Origin: Actinomycetota bacterium
GTDB taxonomy: Bacteria; Actinomycetota; Actinomycetes; S36-B12
Length of the DNA: 5,919 nucleotides
Direction of reading: 5' to 3'
Assembly: GCA_016870425.1 (NCBI GenBank)
Contig: VGBQ01000156.1
Coordinates: 1 to 5,919 of the forward strand
Made by a program: the position numbers and the translations under genes
The notes under the pieces: model-generated
Seen by the model: the letters and a program-made list of their open reading frames with translations, nothing else
Told to the model about the DNA's origin: nothing
The model's database searches: none
Part shown: positions 1-3,891 of the stretch, in pieces
Layout: each line of letters starts with the position of its first letter
How positions within the stretch are numbered: position 1 is the stretch's first letter

Positions 1-1
1 A

Positions 2-382
2 GGCCATGGCGGCGAGGGCGGTGGAGTTGGTGTTGGGTCCGGTGTAACTGGAGAGGTCAGGCCCCGTGCACGGCACTGCCGTGTCGGCTCGGAATGCGGA
101 GAACGAACCGTCCGCGCACTGCTGGCGCAGGAGCCACCGCACCGCGAGTGGGGGCACCGTGGCATCCACGGCGACGAGACCGAGGACAGCCGTCGCCTGG
201 CGATCGACCCCGTCGTACGTCGGGTCCTGAGGGCCGAAGAGACCGCGATACGCGGGGTCCACGGCGTGGGCCGGCGCAGACGCGAGACCCAGCATCACGC
301 CGAGCGAGAGAATGAGAATGAGGGTGATGAGGGCGCGGAGAGAAGCCCTCATGGTGCCGGGGGCACCGGTGACTGCATGCAT
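2..382 (-). CDS. Secreted prenyltransferase/squalene-oxidase-repeat protein, N-terminal part; candidate transcobalamin-like B12-binding protein
   Basis: The reading frame stays open to the left edge, giving 127 residues of a partial protein. I chose the ATG at 382-380 because GGAG (391-388) lies 5 bases upstream; an in-frame ATG at 352 has no ribosome binding site but would give a more standard signal peptide. Residues about 11-40 form a signal peptide: an Arg-containing n-region, a long Leu/Ile core and an AHA cleavage site (A40/V41). The mature part carries a toroid-repeat signature, WLLRQQCADGSF at about 83-94 (the Q-x3-G-x-F QW-like motif), and ends in NSTALAAMA, a typical repeat helix start. 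Two Cys (about 89 and 105) could pair. The fold assignment is from motifs. A role in extracellular cobalamin capture is inferred from the B12 riboswitch upstream and from the alpha/alpha-barrel of intrinsic factor and transcobalamin. The missing C-terminus should decide this, for example by carrying a DUF4430 domain. Another secreted toroid enzyme is possible. Confidence 0.8.
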   Translation of the reverse strand, partial: MHAVTGAPGTMRASLRALITLILILSLGVMLGLASAPAHAVDPAYRGLFGPQDPTYDGVDRQATAVLGLVAVDATVPPLAVRWLLRQQCADGSFSAFRADTAVPCTGPDLSSYTGPNTNSTALAAMA

Positions 383-466
383 GTGCACTCCAGGGTGAGC
401 GACCCACTTGATGCGGCCGGCCACCTGCGGGCTGAGCCCGCCTGTGCCGCCACATCCCGTAGACCT
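383..466 (-). promoter_or_regulatory. Remaining leader with ribosome binding site of the riboswitch-controlled gene
   Basis: This is the rest of the untranslated leader between the switching hairpin and the start codon. It holds a strong small hairpin at 441-427 (GCGGGCTCAGCCCGC) with no following U-tract. A weaker hairpin, GGGT-CGCTC-ACCC (405-393), directly abuts the ribosome binding site GGAG (391-388). The GGAG-to-ATG spacing is 5 bases. The hairpin beside the Shine-Dalgarno sequence could be the translational control point, but no clean anti-Shine-Dalgarno sequence was found. Confidence 0.4.
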
Positions 467-517
467 CGACGGGCGCGAGGCGGCAGTTGCCGGCTCGCGA
501 GGCGCTCGCGCCCGCCA
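467..517 (-). promoter_or_regulatory. Riboswitch expression-platform hairpin overlapping P1
   Basis: On the minus strand, bases 514-505 pair perfectly with 479-470 (CGGGCGCGAG/CTCGCGCCCG, 10 base pairs). The helix can extend through G-U, G-C and U-G pairs to 517/467. Its 5' arm includes bases 517-511, the 3' strand of aptamer helix P1, so the two helices are mutually exclusive. When P1 forms, bases 510-505 can instead pair with 501-496 (CGCGAG, loop CGC, CTCGCG). A smaller CGGC-AACT-GCCG hairpin (492-481) lies in the loop. No U-tract follows, so a classical intrinsic terminator is not supported; translational, Rho-linked or simple structural control are the alternatives. The pairing is directly visible; its switching role is inferred. 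Confidence 0.45.
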
Positions 518-641
518 GGTGCTCCGACTTGCCGCGCTACGGCGACTCACGGTTGCGGGTCAGCGCCGGATTTGCACCGGCTTCCCCTGGACATCGGGCG
601 CGTCTTCAGTTGTGGGGTCATCCGACCACGGAGGTGGCGGG
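511..641 (-). ncRNA. Cobalamin (B12) riboswitch aptamer, compact form
   Basis: Read on the minus strand, the segment contains the conserved B12 core. GGGGAAG (587-581) is followed by CCGGTGCAAATCCGG (580-566), then CCCGCAACCGTGAG (559-546), and the 3' part AAGTCGGAGCACCT (530-517). The closing helices are intact: P1 pairs 641-635 with 517-511 (7 perfect base pairs) and P2 pairs 633-629 with 526-522 (CTCCG/CGGAG, 5 base pairs). The spacer between the core and the 3' box is short and lacks an obvious GCCACTG/GGGAAGGC arm, so this is a reduced variant rather than the large class I form. It should bind a cobalamin and control the downstream minus-strand gene for a secreted toroid protein. The preferred cobalamin form and the sign of the response cannot be read from the sequence; the family usually represses. 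Confidence 0.93.
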
Positions 642-677
642 TGAGTCAAAGGCCCGCGCGCGATGGGCGAGTCGGCG

Positions 678-683
678 TACCTT
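678..683 (+). promoter_or_regulatory. Putative -10 element for a leaderless transcript
   Basis: TACCTT fits the actinobacterial TANNNT -10 pattern. It ends 7 bases before the ATG at 691, which would place the transcription start at or next to the A of the start codon. No Shine-Dalgarno sequence is present before 691, consistent with leaderless translation. No recognisable -35 hexamer lies at the expected distance, so this rests on the -10 match and its spacing only. Confidence 0.35.
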
Positions 684-690
684 CGGACCC

Positions 691-906
691 ATGGCATGGA
701 CGTGGATCTACACCGATCTCCAGGGCAACCCGGTCGCCGATCTGCCGGCGGCGGCGGTCATGACGCCCTTCCCCTCGCAATCGGACGCGGAGACCTGGCT
801 GGGCGAGACCTGGAAGGACCTCCTCGACGGCGGCGTCGACGCCGTGGTGCTGTGGGAGGACGACCGCCAGGTCTACGGGCCCATGAGCCTGCACCCCACG
901 GCCTGA
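691..906 (+). CDS. Small conserved-type hypothetical protein, 71 aa
   Basis: This gene encodes a complete acidic, soluble-looking protein of 71 residues starting MAWTWIYTD. It has no signal peptide and no membrane segment. It is rich in Trp (W3, W5, W38, W44, W55) and acidic residues; the middle reads FPSQSDAETWLGETWKDLLD and the end carries VYGPMSL. From memory, this layout (Trp-rich start, FPSQ-DAE-W, YGPMSL end) resembles a small uncharacterised actinobacterial family, but I cannot assign a function. The ATG at 691 was chosen because the resemblance begins exactly there and a TANNNT element sits 7 bases upstream, implying a leaderless mRNA; in-frame starts further upstream would run into the promoter region. 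It is divergent from the B12-riboswitch gene and converges on the DUF3043 gene, with 11 bases between the stop codons. Confidence 0.78.
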   Translation: MAWTWIYTDLQGNPVADLPAAAVMTPFPSQSDAETWLGETWKDLLDGGVDAVVLWEDDRQVYGPMSLHPTA

Positions 907-917
907 CGGGCAGCGCC

Positions 918-1517
918 CTAGGCGCGGTGGGTCCGGGGCTCCTCGGGTGTCTCCCCGCGCCGCACGCGCGGCGGCGGGAGACGGAAGCGTCGCAGTTGAA
1001 GCGTGCGCAGTCCGGCGTACCACATCGCGCCCTTGCGCTCGGCCTTGTCCGGGAATCTCTTGCGCAGCGCGGAGTTCAGCCGCACCAGCAGGAAGATCTC
1101 GTCGAACGCCACGATGGCGATGAGCGCCATCCAGGAGATGGAGACGGCCAACTGCACGACGGGGTTGGGGATGAAGCCCATCACGAGCACGGCCAGCGCC
1201 ACGAAGATGAAGTACTCCGCGATGGTGAAGCGGCTGTCGACGAAATCCCGGACGTAGCGACGCACCGGCCCCTGGTCGCGAAGCGGCAGCGCACGCTCGT
1301 CGCCGGCCATGATCGCCGCACGCTGCTGGGCCCGGGCGTCCCTATCGCGGTCTCGAGCCGCCTTGCGGGCGGCCTTGGGGTCCTTGGGCAGGCGCAGAGA
1401 CTGCTTGCGGGCGGCCTCGGCCTCCTTGCGGGAGGGGGTCGGGCGGCCCTTGCCCGTGCCACTGGGCTCGGGGGCGCCGGGCTCCTCGACGGGGGCTGCC
1501 TGCTTGCGTCCGAACAT
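918..1517 (-). CDS. DUF3043 domain-containing membrane protein
   Basis: This gene encodes 199 residues and matches the actinobacterial DUF3043 family in length and layout. The start is MFGRK, followed by a TGKGRPTPSRKEAEAAR stretch (about 21-37) and a highly charged Arg/Lys/Ala region up to about residue 70. Next comes a conserved block, GDERALPLRDQGPVRRYVRD (72-91). Two membrane helices follow at about 100-117 and 120-146, then a basic cytoplasmic tail. No catalytic motif is visible and the family's function is unknown. The basic regions on both sides of a helical hairpin suggest that both termini are cytoplasmic. The ATG at 1517 has no Shine-Dalgarno sequence, but a TAGATT -10 lies 6 bases upstream, so the message is probably leaderless. 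The gene is divergent from pspA, sharing a 106-base intergenic region. Confidence 0.9.
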   Translation of the reverse strand: MFGRKQAAPVEEPGAPEPSGTGKGRPTPSRKEAEAARKQSLRLPKDPKAARKAARDRDRDARAQQRAAIMAGDERALPLRDQGPVRRYVRDFVDSRFTIAEYFIFVALAVLVMGFIPNPVVQLAVSISWMALIAIVAFDEIFLLVRLNSALRKRFPDKAERKGAMWYAGLRTLQLRRFRLPPPRVRRGETPEEPRTHRA

Positions 1518-1523
1518 CTGGGC

Positions 1524-1529
1524 AATCTA
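1524..1529 (-). promoter_or_regulatory. Putative -10 element of the DUF3043 gene (leaderless)
   Basis: On the minus strand the hexamer reads TAGATT and is separated from the ATG at 1517 by 6 bases (GCCCAG). That spacing places transcription initiation at the start codon. There is no Shine-Dalgarno sequence and no good -35 at 17-18 bases. The -10 match and spacing are good for an actinobacterial leaderless promoter. Confidence 0.45.
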
Positions 1530-1570
1530 TCGCCGTCTCGGGCCGGGGCGCGACGGCGGCGGGTCACCCC

Positions 1571-1576
1571 TAGTCT
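1571..1576 (+). promoter_or_regulatory. Putative -10 element of the pspA operon
   Basis: TAGTCT fits TANNNT and would start transcription near 1583. That gives a leader of about 40 bases that includes the pspA ribosome binding site. No convincing -35 is present, and the site could be recognised by an alternative sigma factor or need an activator. It lies in the region shared with the divergent DUF3043 promoter. Confidence 0.28.
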
Positions 1577-1623
1577 GGAGGGAGATCGCCACCCGACGGG
1601 TGGTCGCCCGGCAGGAGGACACC

Positions 1624-2361
1624 ATGGGTCTGTGGCAGCGCTTCAAGCTCATCTTCGCCTCGAAGGCCAATAAGGCCCTCAACAAGGCAGAGGATCCCCG
1701 CGAGACGCTCGACTATTCCTACGAGAAGCAGCTGGAGCTGCTCCAGAAGGTACGTCGGGGGGTCGCCGACGTCGCCACGAGCCGCAAGCGCATCGAGCTC
1801 CAGATCCAAAACCTCGCGCAGCAGACCGACAAGCTCACGGCTCAGGCCAAGGCTGCCCTGGCAGGTGGACGCGAGGATCTTGCGCGCGAGGCCCTCACCC
1901 GCAAGAGCGGTCTGCAGACTCAGATCGCTGACCTGCAGGTGCAACTGGCTCAACTCCAGGACCAGGAGGAGAAGCTCATCGCGGCCTCTCAGCAGTTGCA
2001 GGCCAAGGTCGATGCCTTCCGCACCAAGAAGGAGACCATCAAGGCGACCTACTCCGCTGCTGAGGCGCAGACGAAGATCAACGAGGCATTCGCGGGCATC
2101 TCCAGCGAGCTCGGCGACGTGGGCCTGGCGGTCCAGCGGGCCGAGGACAAGACGGCCGAGATGCAGGCACGGGCGGGCGCCATCGACGAGCTCGTCGCCT
2201 CCGGCGCACTCGAGGATGTCTCGAGTACCGGCAAGGACAACCTCACGATCGAGCTCGAGCGCATGGCCAGCCAGAGCCAGGTCGATGACGAGCTGGCTCA
2301 GATGCGGCTCGAGCTGGGTTCGGGCGGCAATCCCGCTGCGATCGAGGGCGACAAGGCCTAG
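1624..2361 (+). CDS. pspA: Phage shock protein A / IM30 family protein
   Basis: This 245-residue protein is the size of PspA/IM30/Vipp1 proteins, which are ESCRT-III-like scaffolds that bind stressed inner membrane. The N-terminus (MGLWQRFKLIF) is the membrane-binding amphipathic helix. It is followed by EDPRETLDYSYEKQLELLQK (23-42), the conserved family block, then long heptad-rich coiled coil from about 43 to 180. RTKKETIKATYSAAEAQ (133-149) is typical of actinobacterial members. The C-terminal segment contains a short helix (about 206-231) and a glycine-rich end. The ATG at 1624 is preceded by AGGAGG (1613-1618) with 5-base spacing, a strong ribosome binding site. It is the first gene of an operon with htpX and pspAB. 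It probably senses and seals membrane damage; no ClgR- or PspF-like regulator is encoded in the window. Confidence 0.96.
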   Translation: MGLWQRFKLIFASKANKALNKAEDPRETLDYSYEKQLELLQKVRRGVADVATSRKRIELQIQNLAQQTDKLTAQAKAALAGGREDLAREALTRKSGLQTQIADLQVQLAQLQDQEEKLIAASQQLQAKVDAFRTKKETIKATYSAAEAQTKINEAFAGISSELGDVGLAVQRAEDKTAEMQARAGAIDELVASGALEDVSSTGKDNLTIELERMASQSQVDDELAQMRLELGSGGNPAAIEGDKA

Positions 2362-2378
2362 GGGGCTCTCGACTCGAC

Positions 2379-3293
2379 ATGGCTCGCACGCGATACGGCA
2401 CCGACCGGGGCCTCACTGCTCGCATGTTCGGGACGATGTTCGGCCTCGGCCTGCTCTACGTCGTCCTGGCCGCGGTGATGTACGCGCTCGGGGTCAGCGC
2501 CATCTGGGTCCTGGGCATCAGCGCTGCGCTGCTCTTCGGGCAGTGGTGGTTCTCCGACTCCCTCGCGATGGGAGCCATGCGCGCCCACGTCGTCACGCCG
2601 GAGCAGGCACCGCAACTGCACGGTCTCGTCGATCGCCTGTGCGCGATGGCGGACATGGAGAAGCCGCGCATCGCCATCGCCGACAATGACGCACCCAATG
2701 CCTTCGCCACGGGCCGCACCGCGAAGCGCTCCGTGGTTGTCGTGACGACGGGCCTGCTGCGCCGGCTAGATCGCGATGAGCTCGAAGGCGTCCTGGCCCA
2801 CGAGCTGTCGCACGTCGCGCACAAGGACGTGACGGTGATGACGATCGCATCCTTCAGTGCGATTCTCGCGGGCTTCATGGTGCGCTCGGCCATGTGGGGA
2901 TCCATGATGCGCGACCGCCGCGACCAGAACACCGCCCTGGTCTTCTTCGCCGTGATGATCGTGAGCGTCCTCGTCTACCTGATCTCCTATCTCCTCATCA
3001 ACGCCCTCTCTCGATATCGCGAGCTCGGTGCCGATCGCGGAGCCGCACTCATTACCGGCAAGCCGAGTGCGCTGGCTACCGCCCTGCAGAAGGTCACCGG
3101 AGACATGGCCAGCATCCCCACGCGTGACCTGCGCCAGATGGAGCCGGTCCAGGCCTTCGCGTTCGTGCCGGCCTTCTCCAAGGGCCGGGGCGGGCGCGGA
3201 TTCGGTCTGGAAAGCTTGCTGTCCACGCATCCGCCCCTGCAGAAGCGACTGGAGCAGCTCGCGCGCATCGCGGCCGAGATGGGCCAGCGCTAG
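2379..3293 (+). CDS. htpX: Zinc metalloprotease HtpX (M48 family)
   Basis: This gene encodes a 304-residue integral membrane protease that degrades damaged or misfolded membrane proteins. Two N-terminal helices (about 20-37 and 38-57) precede the cytoplasmic catalytic domain. It contains PNAFATGR (106-113) and the zinc motif HELSH (141-145: H141, E142 and H145). Two further hydrophobic segments follow (about 151-172 and 185-208), then RYRELGAD (212-219), where E215 is the expected third zinc ligand. The late STHPPLQKRL block (282-291) is also typical. All catalytic residues are present, so it should be active. The gene starts 17 bases after the pspA stop. The only purine run upstream (GGGGG at 2361-2365) lies 13 bases from the ATG, so translation probably depends partly on coupling to pspA. 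The later ATG at 2424 would cut into the region before the first helix and is less likely. Confidence 0.96.
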   Translation: MARTRYGTDRGLTARMFGTMFGLGLLYVVLAAVMYALGVSAIWVLGISAALLFGQWWFSDSLAMGAMRAHVVTPEQAPQLHGLVDRLCAMADMEKPRIAIADNDAPNAFATGRTAKRSVVVVTTGLLRRLDRDELEGVLAHELSHVAHKDVTVMTIASFSAILAGFMVRSAMWGSMMRDRRDQNTALVFFAVMIVSVLVYLISYLLINALSRYRELGADRGAALITGKPSALATALQKVTGDMASIPTRDLRQMEPVQAFAFVPAFSKGRGGRGFGLESLLSTHPPLQKRLEQLARIAAEMGQR

Positions 3294-3871
3294 TGGGTTT
3301 CCTCGATGGCCTGCTCGGGCGCCGCAAGCCCGCGCGACCCAACCTGGATGCGCTCTTCGCGATCCCGTCGGCCGCCATCACCCTGCAGGTGTCCATGGAC
3401 CTGGTGTCGACCGGTCAGGGTGCGGTGGCCTTCCGATCGGTCGAGGGCCGTGCGTTCGCCGACATCGAGGCCGAGGTGAGGGCCCTGCTCGACGCCGATG
3501 GTGGTCCACCGGTCACGGTCGTGGTCGACCACTACGGCTACACCTGGATCGTGGTGTCGACCGATCCTCCGGATGTCAGCGCGGTCGTCACCGACCTGCA
3601 CGCCGTCAACTCGACGCTGGCCGATAGTGGCTTCGGGCCGCAGTTGCTGTGCTCCATCGTGCCCTTCCGCGATCCCCGGGGGGTGACCCTGGCACTCATC
3701 TACCTGTACAAGCGCGGCACCTTCTATCCCTTCGTTCCCCAGCCGGATGAGCGGCGGGATTCGATCCTGGAGCTCCAGGCTCGCGACATGCTTCGAGGTG
3801 AGTTGCCGTGGGAGAGTGACCTCAGTCGCTGGTTCCCGGTCTGGGACGCCCCGGGGATCGATCAGCGGTAG
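3293..3871 (+). CDS. pspAB: PspA-associated protein PspAB
   Basis: This gene encodes 192 residues recognised as PspAB, a protein found beside pspA and htpX in actinobacteria. Recognisable blocks are MGFLDGLLGR at the start, PNLDALFAIPSAAITLQ (16-32), FADIEAEVRALLDADGGPP (55-73), YGYTW (81-85), TDLHAVNSTL (100-109), FGPQLLCS (114-121), IYLYKRGTFYPF (136-147) and DLSRWFPVW at 176-184. It has no signal peptide and no membrane segment, so it is probably cytoplasmic. Its biochemical activity is unknown; the link to PspA comes from conserved neighbourhood. It starts with GTG whose first G is the last base of the htpX stop (TAGTG), which indicates translational coupling. The family start MGFLD matches this GTG exactly, and no strong ribosome binding site is needed or seen. 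Confidence 0.93.
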   Translation: MGFLDGLLGRRKPARPNLDALFAIPSAAITLQVSMDLVSTGQGAVAFRSVEGRAFADIEAEVRALLDADGGPPVTVVVDHYGYTWIVVSTDPPDVSAVVTDLHAVNSTLADSGFGPQLLCSIVPFRDPRGVTLALIYLYKRGTFYPFVPQPDERRDSILELQARDMLRGELPWESDLSRWFPVWDAPGIDQR

Positions 3872-3891
3872 TCGGCGGTCAAGGGGAGCTC

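Noticed and set aside
427..441. GC-rich hairpin GCGGGCTCAGCCCGC as an intrinsic terminator of the riboswitch leader
   Set aside because: The stem is stable but is followed by AGGTGGCC instead of a T-tract, so a factor-independent terminator is not supported.
620..649. TTGACT (649-644, minus) with TCGGAT (625-620) 18 bases downstream as a promoter for the riboswitch transcript
   Set aside because: Transcription from it would start inside the aptamer and remove the 5' strands of P1 and P2, which pair perfectly. The real promoter should lie upstream, at about 650-690, and no convincing element was found there.
57..763. Several open frames on both strands over the riboswitch and toroid gene (57-455 minus; 94-315, 266-763 and 408-644 plus)
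   Set aside because: Their translations are Arg/Pro/Gly-rich without motifs. The true content is the minus-strand secreted protein plus the conserved B12 aptamer.
908..925. Small inverted repeats between the convergent genes (GGGC-AGC-GCCC; GCGCC-CTA-GGCGC), a possible bidirectional terminator
   Set aside because: Stems of only 4-5 base pairs, no T-tract on either side, and they overlap the stop codon of the DUF3043 gene; too weak to call.
1309..1623. N-terminal extension of pspA from an upstream in-frame start at 1309
   Set aside because: The extension overlaps the DUF3043 gene and the promoter region, is Arg-rich, and the family N-terminus MGLWQRFK begins exactly at 1624 behind AGGAGG.
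663..1673. 336-codon plus-strand frame spanning the 691 gene, the DUF3043 gene and the pspA start
   Set aside because: Low-complexity Gly/Arg/His-rich translation crossing three well-supported genes in other frames; a GC-rich shadow.
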